Notes: generated by a model from the sequence alone, not told the origin. A DNA stretch of 64,000 nt from Cohnella kolymensis (GCF_000829465.1 NZ_JXAL01000024.1:178553-242552), one strand, 5' to 3'; shown: positions 35,308-44,673, numbered from the stretch's first letter. Program-made: numbers and translations.

Positions 35308-35334
35308 AGCGCTGACAGTTGTCGGCGCTTTTTT
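35308..35334 (+). terminator. Terminator of the 34720 gene
   Basis: AGCGCTGAC-AGTT-GTCGGCGCT followed by six T. Confidence 0.85.
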
Positions 35335-35349
35335 GTTTGGGGTGTTCCT

Positions 35350-35730
35350 ATGGACGCGACAATACAGGATCTATATCGCTGTGCGAATGAACTGGCAAAT
35401 AAGCATTGGGGCGTTGATTACACAGGGAAAATCGAATTGACGAACCGAAAGTGGACAAACAGGAATGGTCACTTCATTGCTCGAAGTCCGTCCACTCATG
35501 AACCCATCATCGGAATGAGCCGCAAAAGAAATGCGGAACGAACAGAGGAAGCGGTTAAGGGTACATTGCTGCATGAGTTGGTTCATTGGCGGTTGTACAC
35601 TTGCGGCATTCCTCATCGAGACGTGAGTCATGAATTCATCCGAGAGTGCCTGAGAGTCGGAGCGCCGATCAGCAAGGCAGCACGAGCGCAGAGGGCGTTC
35701 GAAGATTATCAAGCAAAGGCGAGGAGGTGA
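35350..35730 (+). CDS. SprT-like zinc metalloprotein
   Basis: About 126 residues from ATG 35350. TLLHELVHWRLYTCGIPHRD holds HExxH with a following His, as in SprT-like proteases; basic tail. Phage homologues sit next to portal genes; target unknown. Confidence 0.8.
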   Translation: MDATIQDLYRCANELANKHWGVDYTGKIELTNRKWTNRNGHFIARSPSTHEPIIGMSRKRNAERTEEAVKGTLLHELVHWRLYTCGIPHRDVSHEFIRECLRVGAPISKAARAQRAFEDYQAKARR

Positions 35731-35736
35731 ATACAT

Positions 35737-37056
35737 TTGGGTGTAAGACAATGGGTAATCAGCTGGCTTGAAGCTGGGCGAACGAAGAATGAACCGGATC
35801 GGCAGACAGACATGTATCCTTACCTCTGGTATGGACGCAACAATAATACGCCGGTTATGAAGCGAACGCCAACCAACCTGCGAACATTGAGTGAATCGCC
35901 GATACCACGCCGGGCGATCAACGTCATTAAAGAAGAGATCGCAAAATTGGAATGGTCGGTTACCGCGATCGACGAGACACAGCAAGAAAGCCTGCAAGAG
36001 GCATGCAAAACCGCTGAGAATGTGCTACGGAAGCCGAATCAAACAGACTCATTCCGGCTATGGCTGGAGCAGATTGTAGAGGATATGTTAGTCGCCAGCG
36101 CCGGCGCGAGTGAGTTGGTCAGAGCTGGCGATCCGCAGAGGCCGCTTCGCTTGTTCCCGGTAGATGCTTTCTCGATCGAGCTATATGCAAACTGGGACGG
36201 TAAACGAGATTCAAACCGATATGCTCAGAGGATAAACGGACAGTATATTGACCTGAAAGACTCCGAACTGATGTATATCCGGATGAATCCGCGAACAAAT
36301 ACGCCGTTCGGGCTATCTCCACTTGAAACAGTGTGGGAATCGGTGAATAGCTTCATAGCGGCGCATAAGTCGGCAGGCAAACAAGCGGGAAATAGCTTTA
36401 TTCGCAAAATCCTAAACCTCGGCAAAGGTGCTCAAGATTCGCATGTAAAAGCATACCGAGCATACTGGAACAATGAGGTGCAAGGGCTCGGTCAGATGCC
36501 GATCATTGGCGGAGAAAACCCGAGTGTACTGGATCTCGGTGCAACCGACGACAAAGCTTTGTTCATCGAGTGGCAAAGGTTCCTCATCGAAGTGATCGCA
36601 GTAGCGTTCGGTATCTCTCCTAAAAAGCTGGGGCAAACGAAAGATGTAAACCGCAGCACAGCCGATAGCGAAGATGATGATACCAGCGCAACCATCCAGT
36701 CCATCGCCGACACCATCGCAGAACACATCAATAACGAGATAATCGATGGCCATTTAAAACTAGTTAGCGCGATTCAATTTAAGTTCAAGTATGCCACCTC
36801 GCTGAAGGACCAGAAGATTAAAGCGGACATTGATGCTATCTACCTGGATCGCGGCGTTGATACAATCGATGAAGTTCGGGAGAGCAAAGGCAAAAAGGCT
36901 CATAAGAACAAGCACGGTGAAGTAATCCTCATGCCAAGTAAAGCCACGGTAATTGACATCAACAAAACAAGGGAAGAGATCGATGAAGAAAAGGCGAAGG
37001 CTCAAAGCGCAGCTCCGAAAGATCCCAATGCTCCTATTGATGAAAATAATAATTGA
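35737..37056 (+). CDS. Phage portal protein
   Basis: 439 residues, TTG start with GAGGAGGTGA. SPIPRRAINVIKEEIAKLEW, FPVDAFSIELYANWDG, YIRMNPRTNTPFGLSPLETV and the helical ALFIEWQRFLIEVIAVAFGI region are typical of siphovirus portals. Forms the dodecameric vertex ring. Confidence 0.93.
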   Translation: MGVRQWVISWLEAGRTKNEPDRQTDMYPYLWYGRNNNTPVMKRTPTNLRTLSESPIPRRAINVIKEEIAKLEWSVTAIDETQQESLQEACKTAENVLRKPNQTDSFRLWLEQIVEDMLVASAGASELVRAGDPQRPLRLFPVDAFSIELYANWDGKRDSNRYAQRINGQYIDLKDSELMYIRMNPRTNTPFGLSPLETVWESVNSFIAAHKSAGKQAGNSFIRKILNLGKGAQDSHVKAYRAYWNNEVQGLGQMPIIGGENPSVLDLGATDDKALFIEWQRFLIEVIAVAFGISPKKLGQTKDVNRSTADSEDDDTSATIQSIADTIAEHINNEIIDGHLKLVSAIQFKFKYATSLKDQKIKADIDAIYLDRGVDTIDEVRESKGKKAHKNKHGEVILMPSKATVIDINKTREEIDEEKAKAQSAAPKDPNAPIDENNN

Positions 37057-37066
37057 TCAACAACGA

Positions 37067-37099
37067 ACGCCGGCAGTTAGATGACGGTGTTTTTATTTT
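37067..37099 (+). terminator. Possible attenuator after the portal gene
   Basis: ACGCCG (37067-37072) and CGGTGT (37085-37090) with T-rich TTTTTATTTT behind. Confidence 0.6.
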
Positions 37100-37115
37100 G
37101 TCCGGAGGGGTGGTG

Positions 37116-37352
37116 ATGAAGATCGAGCGGTTAAAAAGTCGGTTTATCTTAGATGCTCATGATTTCGCAAGTAGCGGTCGAGTTCCGGAAGTTTTGGTTA
37201 CCGCTGTGAGGCTGCCAACGGGTGCGATCGAGACAATCACAAACACTCAGCAGCTGCCCGAAAAGATCGAATATATCAGCAAATCTTACGATGATGACTT
37301 TCGACTGAAGGCAAACCCGAGCGTGCAGATCGTTGGTTACATGCTCGTTTAA
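37116..37352 (+). CDS. Hypothetical head-region protein, 78 aa
   Basis: Start at ATG 37116 behind GGAGGGGTGGTG. KSRFILDAHDFASSGRVPEV; unassigned small protein between portal and protease. Confidence 0.6.
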   Translation: MKIERLKSRFILDAHDFASSGRVPEVLVTAVRLPTGAIETITNTQQLPEKIEYISKSYDDDFRLKANPSVQIVGYMLV

Positions 37353-37381
37353 CATTCCAATATCGGAGGGTGGTGAGAACA

Positions 37382-37699
37382 ATGAGTATTTCGGTTGAAT
37401 TGAAATTTATTGGCGATGTTGCCACGCCGGAGCACCAGGCGGCGATCAAGAAGATCATGGACGCAGCCGAGCAGACGGTTAACCAGCTACCCGGACTTGG
37501 TTATCAGGTCAAGTCAAACCGTTTCGAGGTAAAAACGTCGGCAAATTCCCGCATGATGACACAAGACGGTCTCATCAATTCGGAGCCGTTTCCTGAACCG
37601 TTTGGTTTCATGCACGAAGCGAAGATGCAGTTCGGGTTCCATCTGAACCCAGTGGTTAAGCCTGCTGAACCGGCAGACAGTTGCCCAGACAAACAGTAA
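37382..37699 (+). CDS. Hypothetical head-region protein, 105 aa
   Basis: GAGGGTGGTGAG precedes ATG 37382. VELKFIGDVATPEHQAAIKK suggests an alpha/beta fold; unassigned. Confidence 0.6.
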   Translation: MSISVELKFIGDVATPEHQAAIKKIMDAAEQTVNQLPGLGYQVKSNRFEVKTSANSRMMTQDGLINSEPFPEPFGFMHEAKMQFGFHLNPVVKPAEPADSCPDKQ

Positions 37700-37757
37700 T
37701 CCATCAGTCATCATCTGTTGGCAAAATTCATCGCCTTTAAGGAGGTGAGAAACAAAC

Positions 37758-38809
37758 ATGCTCAGGACTTTGAAAATGAGCAATCAAACGATCCGGGTGC
37801 AACATTTCAAACTGTCGGACGCCGGAGGTCATCCGAACAAGGTACCGTTCAAGTGCGCCCTGTTTGCGGTCGACGTTCCTTCTGATGGTTCTCCGCAAGG
37901 AGCTGGAGGAAAGAAGATTCGGATTTCGTCTGCCGTATGCGACGCCAACCTTCAAACGTTTGTCGGCATGGCGCTGAACATTGATTACGTCAATGGGATG
38001 GCTGACCACGATCCGCGCTTCAAGGTCGCTGTGATCGAGAAGGCATATCGATCGATGGATGGCTTTGCATGGGTGGATGGCTACATCTACGGCAAAGACT
38101 TCCCGGATGTGGTGGCGACGATCCGTTACTATAACGGACTGGCCGCCGAATACAACTGGTCGGATTATCAATTCGGCGCTTCGCTTGAAATGGAAGCTCG
38201 GTACAAAACGCCTCGGATGATGAAAACATCCTGGACGTGATCGAATTTTGCGGAACCGGTGCGGCGATTCTTTTCGCCGAAGCCGCTGCCTATAAGACAA
38301 CGAGTTTCGCGGCAAGAGACAAAAAACCTAAAGAGGAGGTCGTCGATACGATGACACCAGAACAAATTAAGGCCATGGAAGATTCCATGAAGGCACTGAC
38401 GGATGGAGTAACCGCCCTGTCTACAAGCGTACAAACCGTTGTGACTGAGGTGGGCACCATCAAAACAGAGGTCGAGTCGATCAAGGCTGCGAAAGCTGAC
38501 GAAACGAAAAAGACCGAGGACGACAAAGCTGTAGCCGATCTGAAAGCTGCACAAGACAAGGCAACTGCCTTGGAGAAAGAAGTGGCCGATCTGAAAGCCG
38601 CCGCTGCCGTCACTCCTCCGGAACCGGAGCGCAAGACTGTAACCGGCGCTCAGTTGCTGGCGAAGTTCGGTAAAACGTATGAAGAGAAAGATGTGAATGA
38701 TCACTCTTCCTTCTGCGCCGCTGTCGACCAAATGAACCTCGATGCTCAACAGTCGATGGTTCTGAAATTGAAGCACAAAGAACTGGTGACATCTAGCCAG
38801 AAGCAGTAA
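37758..38809 (+). pseudogene. Prohead protease/scaffold protein, frameshifted (restored 350 aa)
   Basis: The first frame (37758-38240) encodes the protease-like half: FVGMALNIDYVNGMADHDPR, KAYRSMDGFAWVDGYIYG. The second, read from TCGGATGATGAA on, continues NILDVIEFCGTGAAILFA into a long Ala/Lys/Glu coiled coil typical of scaffolds. One base is missing at 38211-38216 (CGGAT for CGGGAT or CC for CCC). XkdF-like proteins in Bacillus phages have this two-part layout. Confidence 0.78.
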
Positions 38810-38830
38810 TCCAACATGGGTTACTGCTTC
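38800..38830 (+). terminator. Hairpin between scaffold and capsid genes
   Basis: GAAGCAGTAA (38800-38809) and TTACTGCTTC (38821-38830) form a perfect 10-bp stem overlapping the scaffold stop. Weak T tract, so an attenuator or mRNA-stabilising hairpin is possible. Confidence 0.6.
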
Positions 38831-38880
38831 TTATATGCAACAAAACTCACTTAAAACAATAAAGGACGGTGTTCCAATCA

Positions 38881-39879
38881 ATGAGCCGAGTTGGACAAAC
38901 GCAATGGATCGATATCGCGGGCGCTTCGCAAATTATTGCCCCGGGCGCACTCATCACCGATGACTTTCAAAAGGAAATCACCGACGCCTTGCGCCGGAAT
39001 TCTGTGCTGGATGCACGTATCAGTTACGTGCCGGCAACGGGTGACTTCTCCACGTACTACGAACAAACAGAATTGAACGGCGGAGAGTTCGTAGATCCGC
39101 GTGCCCCTTCTGCGGCTGCATCACAGAATGCTCGTGTGCCCCGTACATTCAAAATGAAGGCGCTGACCAATCAGGTGAACTTCGGTCACTATGATTTGGA
39201 GTTGGCAAAGCAGCAAAACAACTTCCCTGAGCTGAAAGCGAAGGACCTGAACGACATGATCAACGGCATCACGTTGACTCATGGTAAGGCATTGTGGAGA
39301 GGAAACGATACGAACCTTTCTGCTCCTACGACGCTTCAGTATCGCGGTTTGTGCAAGCAGATCACAAACACGTTTACCGTAGCTGATGCTTCGTCCATCG
39401 TCGCAGCAATCCGTGCCCAAGTGGCTGCTATGGTTGCCAGTGAGAAGTTCGAACTGTTGCCGACCGCAATCTATATCGATCCGATCGGTCATTACTACAT
39501 GGAGGAAGAAGAGCGTGTAGCTGCGAACAACAACACGCAAATCTCAAGCCTCTCGAAAACGACCATTGCAGGTATCGAAGTCAGGGCGATCATGACGGCT
39601 GCCGGTCTCATTCCGATTATTCCTGAGCCTTTCATGGAATCGACGGTTAACGGCGCAGATGCAACGAAAACGGATTATGGCATTGCAATCGTGACCGAGC
39701 CAATGATCGAATATCACTATGTCGGTCGTAAAGATGCATTCGTGTTCGAACTTGGTACCACAAGCGATCTGCAAATGAAATTCATCGGTGCTAAGTATGG
39801 TGCGCCAGTGGCGAAAGGCGCTTCCTATGCGCATGCATACGGCAAGATCACTCGTCCAACGCTTGCGAAAATCGGTTAA
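38881..39879 (+). CDS. Major capsid protein
   Basis: About 332 residues. Position after the scaffold, a hairpin before and a terminator after, plus ITDDFQKEITDALRRNSVLD and FGHYDLELAKQQNNFPELKA with a C-terminal MIEYHYVGRKDAFVFELG, fit an HK97-fold coat protein. A GTG at 38869 is an alternative start. Confidence 0.85.
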   Translation: MSRVGQTQWIDIAGASQIIAPGALITDDFQKEITDALRRNSVLDARISYVPATGDFSTYYEQTELNGGEFVDPRAPSAAASQNARVPRTFKMKALTNQVNFGHYDLELAKQQNNFPELKAKDLNDMINGITLTHGKALWRGNDTNLSAPTTLQYRGLCKQITNTFTVADASSIVAAIRAQVAAMVASEKFELLPTAIYIDPIGHYYMEEEERVAANNNTQISSLSKTTIAGIEVRAIMTAAGLIPIIPEPFMESTVNGADATKTDYGIAIVTEPMIEYHYVGRKDAFVFELGTTSDLQMKFIGAKYGAPVAKGASYAHAYGKITRPTLAKIG

Positions 39880-39897
39880 TCAATAATTGAGATGTTG

Positions 39898-39921
39898 AGG
39901 CGGCCATAACGGTCGCCTTTT
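39898..39921 (+). terminator. Terminator after the capsid gene
   Basis: AGGCGGCC-ATAAC-GGTCGCCT followed by TTT; one G-U pair. Confidence 0.75.
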
Positions 39922-39951
39922 AACGTCTGTTAACCAAAGGAGGTAAAACCA

Positions 39952-40377
39952 TTGGCAAAGTCAGTGCTTGAAAAGTTAATTGTGGCGATTGCTGCGGCAG
40001 TGGCCTTAAGGGACGGTGCGGTTATCGGTGATGAAGAAGGACAGTATCCGCAAGCAAATGTTGATTCTCTATCGTCCTCCATCGAAGCAGCGCAGGTCGT
40101 AGTTGACTCGGAATCCTCAGGTCCCGAGCAACATGAGGCGGCGCTTAAATCAGTGAATGCCGCAGTCAAAATGTTCGAAGCTTCGGTCGTGAAAGCAGCC
40201 GATTCAGTCGTCAACGTTTCGTTGAAAGGCGTCAAACTCAAAGGCTGGGAAGATGGTGTTGAGAGAAACCACTCAATCCATCTAAAAAGCGGCCGCATTG
40301 TTAACTTCAAGAACGGCGAGGCGGAACTGCCGCCCGATCTGGCCGATGAGCTGGAGAATGCCGGTTATATTGAATGA
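39952..40377 (+). CDS. Hypothetical head protein, 141 aa
   Basis: TTG start behind AAAGGAGG. Ala-rich helical first half and a C-terminal domain ending IVNFKNGEAELPPDLADELE. Possibly a head decoration or fixation protein by position. Confidence 0.6.
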   Translation: MAKSVLEKLIVAIAAAVALRDGAVIGDEEGQYPQANVDSLSSSIEAAQVVVDSESSGPEQHEAALKSVNAAVKMFEASVVKAADSVVNVSLKGVKLKGWEDGVERNHSIHLKSGRIVNFKNGEAELPPDLADELENAGYIE

Positions 40378-40949
40378 CCCGGTATTTAACGCTTGATGAT
40401 GGAGATAAACCTTATTTCCCATCAGGCGTAATAGCGAGCGACAACCTGATTCTCCGAGCTTCAGCGATCATCGAAGGTCACTGTAAGCGAGACATCACTG
40501 TGAAATCCTATACCGAGCGTGTACCGCTGACAGAGATGCAGCGAGGGCATTTGTCTTATTACCCGGTAGTAGAAGTCACAGCTTTGAAAGGTCGTCCGAA
40601 ATACGGAATAACTGGAGATAACTTCTTCGGGCCGCCAACATTTACAGCGATTTCTGACCTTAACACGGTAGACGTGGACAAGGAGATCGGAGCGTTAACT
40701 TGCGGGTATTCTCCATTCGGAGCTCCGTACGACGCGCTTGAAGTCACCTATACGAGTGGATGGAATCCAATTCCAGACAAAGTGAAGGTAGCATGTGGTT
40801 TACTGGTAGCTGCTCTGGCCAGTAATCACAATTCCAACGTGAAGTCTAAGAAGGACTTCGATTTCTCCATTGAATACTTCGGTAACAACCTCGTGACGCC
40901 GGAGATCGCGGATCTGTTGTCCGAATACGTCAATCGACCAATGAGGTGA
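40374..40949 (+). CDS. Head-tail connector (adaptor) protein
   Basis: 191 residues. ILRASAIIEGHCKRDITVKS and DALEVTYTSGWNPIPDKVKV are the pattern of gp6/gp15-like adaptor proteins that bind below the portal. ATGA overlap with the previous gene. Confidence 0.82.
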   Translation: MTRYLTLDDGDKPYFPSGVIASDNLILRASAIIEGHCKRDITVKSYTERVPLTEMQRGHLSYYPVVEVTALKGRPKYGITGDNFFGPPTFTAISDLNTVDVDKEIGALTCGYSPFGAPYDALEVTYTSGWNPIPDKVKVACGLLVAALASNHNSNVKSKKDFDFSIEYFGNNLVTPEIADLLSEYVNRPMR

Positions 40950-40953
40950 GGAT

Positions 40954-41526
40954 ATGTTTAACGAGTTCTCTCACCGACATACCGATTGCTTAGTGGATGG
41001 TGCAGCTGACAAGGTCATCCTCTCTCGTGATAGTCGGGCAACATCCATTACCTCCAGAGAGTTCCTGTTCAATGGTGTCTTTGCACCGAATTCGAATGTG
41101 CGTCCTGGATCTCGCGTTATAACCTCTGAGACATTCTTTGTTCAAACGGTGCGGCCGACGACGGAATCTGATAAATCCTGCACATTGATCAAGACGAATG
41201 CATCAGTCGAAGTGCAGCGCTATGCCCAAACGTACGACGAGAACGATAACCCAACCGGAGAATCGTTTACAGCTGTTCAGTCGAATGTGAAGGCGTACGC
41301 TCAGTACGTGACAGCGAGGCTTCGGCAGGAGGATATCGGATTGCTCCCAAGCACCGCCTATATCCTCATCCTGCAATCAAACACGGACGTTAAACGTCCA
41401 CAAGACCAGTTACTGCTGAAACCGGACCGCATCATTCTCAACGGACGATCGTACCAGGTCGATGTTGTCGATGATGTGAAGTACCCCGGCCTGCTGCAGG
41501 TTCAGTTGTCAGAGGATACCCGATGA
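40954..41526 (+). CDS. Probable head closure (stopper) protein
   Basis: 190 residues, beta-rich, with NGRSYQVDVVDDVKYPGLLQ near the end as in stopper proteins. Assigned by order after the adaptor. Confidence 0.6.
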   Translation: MFNEFSHRHTDCLVDGAADKVILSRDSRATSITSREFLFNGVFAPNSNVRPGSRVITSETFFVQTVRPTTESDKSCTLIKTNASVEVQRYAQTYDENDNPTGESFTAVQSNVKAYAQYVTARLRQEDIGLLPSTAYILILQSNTDVKRPQDQLLLKPDRIILNGRSYQVDVVDDVKYPGLLQVQLSEDTR

Positions 41527-42107
41527 TTACCGAAGTGCTGTCCGGATATGACACAGCGAAAGCGACTGCTGCGCTCGAGAGGGCGTTGGAAACGGAAATC
41601 CGAGGATTGACGGCGCTTGTGTTGCAAACGGCTAAGTCGAATATCCGTTATTACCCTGAGGTCAGGAATCATTTAAATGCGCAGCTGTTCGTTGTTGCAA
41701 ATAAGATGATCTGCGGCGAGGTTATGGCGGATTACTGGCAAGCGTGGCTCGAGCAGTTCGGTAAGGGATCGCTAATGGCCGGTACAAACGAGAATCCGGG
41801 GCTTGTGAAGTATTTCAACTCGGATTCTTGGAACCGCCTGCGCTCTCGTAGCAGCCGTGTCGTGCTCGGTCGACCAAAGGGAAACTACCGCAGCATTGAT
41901 GGAAAGATTCGGCGTTCTGGAGGCGGATATGCCGGCGTGGATCTGGAGGAGCTGGCCGAGCGTGGCGACATTGATCCGAAGTTCGGGCCTACGCCGCCGA
42001 CGTTCTTCCTACGGGTAGCTTTACAGTCGAATCGAAACCGGATCCTGCAGGGCATTGCGAGTGTGATCGAGGAGTTTCCATACCACAAATACTTCACGGC
42101 GAGGTGA
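41523..42107 (+). CDS. Neck/tail-joining protein (HK97 gp10-like position)
   Basis: 194 residues. Helical start (ALERALETEIRGLTALVLQT) and a basic Gly-rich middle. Position between stopper and tail terminator suggests a neck protein; family match not certain. Confidence 0.55.
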   Translation: MITEVLSGYDTAKATAALERALETEIRGLTALVLQTAKSNIRYYPEVRNHLNAQLFVVANKMICGEVMADYWQAWLEQFGKGSLMAGTNENPGLVKYFNSDSWNRLRSRSSRVVLGRPKGNYRSIDGKIRRSGGGYAGVDLEELAERGDIDPKFGPTPPTFFLRVALQSNRNRILQGIASVIEEFPYHKYFTAR

Positions 42108-42113
42108 TGAGGA

Positions 42114-42548
42114 TTGAGCTTAAAACTAATTGACGCTATCTACAACACGTTGAAAGCTGATGCTGAGTTTATGGCGCTATTGGGACTCACGCCTACATCT
42201 CCTTCTGCGAGTATTACAGTCAAAATGGTTAAGGGTATGGAGCCTGAGCAAGCAATTAGCGGCAACACAGTACCCATGCTGCTGATGTACGTTAAGCCAG
42301 GACGATTCGGCAGCAATCCGCTCGTGTTCGAGGGGAAGTTCTGTTTAGACTTCTATGGCAAGTCATCGTACCAAGCAAAGCAGATGGCCGAGAGAGCGTT
42401 TAAACTCTTCCACGACAAGCGGATCAGAGATACGAACTTTGGCTCATTCCTCTGTGTCTTAGCCTACGAAGATGACTTCGCCACTGGCATTACCGGTGTT
42501 AAAGGGTATGAATCCATCTACGATGTCGATTACCTGAGAACGAATTGA
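42114..42548 (+). CDS. Probable tail terminator protein
   Basis: 144 residues, TTG start with GATGAGGA. LKLIDAIYNTLKADAEFMAL is the common opening of tail completion proteins that cap the tail tube. Confidence 0.65.
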   Translation: MSLKLIDAIYNTLKADAEFMALLGLTPTSPSASITVKMVKGMEPEQAISGNTVPMLLMYVKPGRFGSNPLVFEGKFCLDFYGKSSYQAKQMAERAFKLFHDKRIRDTNFGSFLCVLAYEDDFATGITGVKGYESIYDVDYLRTN

Positions 42549-42557
42549 GGTGAGAAC

Positions 42558-42734
42558 ATGAAGCCAAATGATAAATCTGATGCGCCCGAGCAATCGGAAG
42601 AGTTCGAAAAGCTAGTCGTCGAGAAGAAGCAACTCTGGGCAAAGGTGAAGGATAAGCCGGATTTCCGCGAAACCGAGCAATACCGGAGAATTGAAGAAAT
42701 TGATACGCGTCTATGGGAACTGGTCAAATCATAA
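42558..42734 (+). CDS. Charged micro-protein, 58 aa
   Basis: GAGGTGAG precedes the ATG. Highly charged helix (LVVEKKQLWAKVKDKPDFRE) placed just before the tail tube gene. Function unknown. Confidence 0.65.
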   Translation: MKPNDKSDAPEQSEEFEKLVVEKKQLWAKVKDKPDFRETEQYRRIEEIDTRLWELVKS

Positions 42735-42748
42735 GGCCAGTTCTTTTT
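42717..42748 (+). terminator. Terminator before the tail tube gene
   Basis: GAACTGG (42717-42723) and CCAGTTC (42737-42743) followed by TTTTT; overlaps the end of the micro-protein gene. Confidence 0.75.
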
Positions 42749-42773
42749 CATTTCAAAGGAGGTAAACACATCT

Positions 42774-43559
42774 ATGAATCCATTGGTTTTTGATGGCGTA
42801 GGTACGCTCTGGGCGCACGACTTGCAAGGGAACCTGAAGTTCATTGACGAAAAAATTAACAAAGTAACGTTCCAAGCGCAGCTCGACTGGCAGAAAGTTA
42901 TGGGCGGTGACTCCGGTTACGCGTTCCACTACACTGCTCAGGATCTGGCCGACAAAGTGAGCATCGAAGTACCTCGGTTCTCTCCAGCGCTTGCAGAACT
43001 GTCGCAAGGTGCTGAGACGGTCGAAGGTGCAGTGAAATTCGACGAATCGGAAGAAGGCATTCTTGATCCGGTGAATGGCTACACCGTAAAAGCTCCGACA
43101 ACCTTTGGCGGCACATTCGTTGAAACCAGCGATGAGGTTTACCTGAAGGATGCAAACGGCAAACTGACGAAACTGGAACGGGCAGCAGCCGCACCGACAG
43201 CCGCACAATATGCAATTACTGTCGCCGGCAAGATCACATCCGAAGCTTCAAACAACAACAAGAACATCATCGTGATCTTCAAGTGGAGCAAGACGAACGG
43301 CACGAGAACCGGCCTTTCCGGTACCCGCCGTCCGAAGCCATTTAAGCTGGTTCACCGGTTCAAATTGCTGGACGATAAGTCGGGCCAAGAGGTTCCTTGC
43401 CAACTTACAATCTGGAAGGCTCTCGGCGGTGGTACATTGGATATCTCGCAAGAGCGTAAAAAACCGAACGTGAACAACATGAGCGTTGAAATCATGGAGC
43501 CTGGCATTACCGCTGACAATCCGAATGGATACGCAGCTGAACTGATTTTCGGTATCTAA
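42774..43559 (+). CDS. Major tail (tube) protein
   Basis: 261 residues with a duplicated beta architecture: INKVTFQAQLDWQKVMGGDS early and RFKLLDDKSGQEVPCQLTIW late. Located between the tail terminator and the chaperone pair and followed by a terminator, as is usual for this abundant protein. Confidence 0.82.
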   Translation: MNPLVFDGVGTLWAHDLQGNLKFIDEKINKVTFQAQLDWQKVMGGDSGYAFHYTAQDLADKVSIEVPRFSPALAELSQGAETVEGAVKFDESEEGILDPVNGYTVKAPTTFGGTFVETSDEVYLKDANGKLTKLERAAAAPTAAQYAITVAGKITSEASNNNKNIIVIFKWSKTNGTRTGLSGTRRPKPFKLVHRFKLLDDKSGQEVPCQLTIWKALGGGTLDISQERKKPNVNNMSVEIMEPGITADNPNGYAAELIFGI

Positions 43560-43570
43560 AAATCACGTCT

Positions 43571-43604
43571 AAATCCCCTGCCTTAATTGGTGGGGGATTT
43601 TTAT
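43571..43604 (+). terminator. Terminator after the tail tube gene
   Basis: AAATCCCC (43571-43578) pairs with GGGGATTT (43593-43600), then TTATT. Confidence 0.75.
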
Positions 43605-43622
43605 TCCAAGGAGGAAATGAAC

Positions 43623-43943
43623 GTGGATCTAACACTTGATCAATCGCTGAACATCGGCCCGGAAGTAACGTTGGCCGAAGGGCTTACAAAGCATGTGAAA
43701 ATTGGCAGCGTTAAAGTGATCCGTGAAGTACGGCAAAAAATGAAAGATATCCCTTACCGGTTCGCCTTCTGTGTTGGCCGCGAAAAACGAAAGCTTGGCG
43801 ATGAAGAAGTGGACTTCCCGGCCATCGAAGCGAGTTACCGAGAAGCTTTTGGTATGGTACTCGTTGAAGGGCTTACTGACGAAGAATACGAAAACGCGAA
43901 CGTCCAGGAGTTGGATACGCTCCTCGATCGATTTCTATATTGA
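43623..43943 (+). CDS. Tail assembly chaperone (gpG-like)
   Basis: 106 residues. Helps the tape measure protein fold and recruits tail tube subunits. AAGGAGG (43608-43614) is only 2 bp from ATG 43617 but 8 bp from GTG 43623, so GTG is the likelier start. Ends TGA 43941-43943, with an open second frame overlapping its end. Confidence 0.75.
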   Translation: MDLTLDQSLNIGPEVTLAEGLTKHVKIGSVKVIREVRQKMKDIPYRFAFCVGREKRKLGDEEVDFPAIEASYREAFGMVLVEGLTDEEYENANVQELDTLLDRFLY

Positions 43944-44226
43944 ATCAATCCCGCCGGACGACGAAGATCCAGACGAAGACGAAGTAGACTCGGATGGCGG
44001 AGCTACAAACCAAGGTGCCGATTTTATGAAGCTGTGGGCGACTGCAGTTCTTTGTGGCATCTCTGATAGCGAATGGCACAACATGACCATCCCGAAGATC
44101 CGGGCTTTAAACAGAGCTCGGAGAGAACGGGAGGAGCTGGATATTATTATGCATGGCGGAGAGATCAAGAAAAAGCCCAAAAAGGCCGTTTATCTGTCAG
44201 ATCTAGGTTTCTTTCCAAAACAATAG
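43933..44226 (+). CDS. Chaperone frameshift extension (gpT part of gpGT)
   Basis: Frame +1 to gpG: an acidic linker (PPDDEDPDEDEVDSDGG) then KLWATAVLCGISDSEWHNMT and a basic C-terminus. It has no start codon near its beginning; ATG 44028 would cut off the linker. TTT CTA TAT TGA at 43932-43943 lets tRNA-Phe slip from UUU to UUC (+1). Joined length 200 residues. Confidence 0.6.
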   Translation, partial: FYIESIPPDDEDPDEDEVDSDGGATNQGADFMKLWATAVLCGISDSEWHNMTIPKIRALNRARREREELDIIMHGGEIKKKPKKAVYLSDLGFFPKQ

Positions 44227-44262
44227 ACGCGCCACAACTATGTGTTGGGCGCGTCTTTTTTT
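44225..44262 (+). terminator. Strong terminator after gpGT
   Basis: AGACGCGCC (44225-44233) pairs with GGCGCGTCT (44248-44256), followed by T7. It ends the tail-operon transcript before the minus-strand cassette. Confidence 0.88.
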
Positions 44263-44318
44263 GGTTATAGCCGCCCCTGACTTCTCCTTCTAAAAAGATT
44301 TAGGGTTTTGTTGTTTAC

Positions 44319-44636
44319 TTATTCTTCATGTTTAATCACGTGACCAAGAGTAAACTGAAATCTTGATATATGCGCTTCCTTCACATCGCCGTTCATCTGC
44401 AAGGATACACTCGGCAGTCTTACCCGAGTCTCGCTAGTTTCTGCTTCATGATGAACTTCCATCGGCATATCCATTCGAATATCCTTTATCTGCAAGTGAG
44501 TTTTCGAATCCCCGGCTTCATGAAGTTTATCTTGGGCAGTTTGAATCGAGCGGGCAAGCCCTTGTAGTAAATCATCCAAAGTCATCCAACCATTCTCCAA
44601 TGAAAACATGTCTTTACGAGATCCATAGGATGTCAT
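44319..44636 (-). CDS. Cassette gene 4: small beta-type protein, 105 aa
   Basis: TTAGGAGTGG sets the start at ATG 44636. The N-terminal helix (MTLDDLLQGLARSIQTAQDK) is followed by beta strands (HLQIKDIRMDMPMEVHHEAE, VRLPSVSLQMNGDVKEAHIS). The pattern recalls DUF2589- or trypco2-like small proteins, but I cannot assign it. Last gene of a leftward cassette. Confidence 0.6.
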   Translation of the reverse strand: MTSYGSRKDMFSLENGWMTLDDLLQGLARSIQTAQDKLHEAGDSKTHLQIKDIRMDMPMEVHHEAETSETRVRLPSVSLQMNGDVKEAHISRFQFTLGHVIKHEE

Positions 44637-44673
44637 AAGGGCCACTCCTAATAATACGTCTAATTGTAAATTA

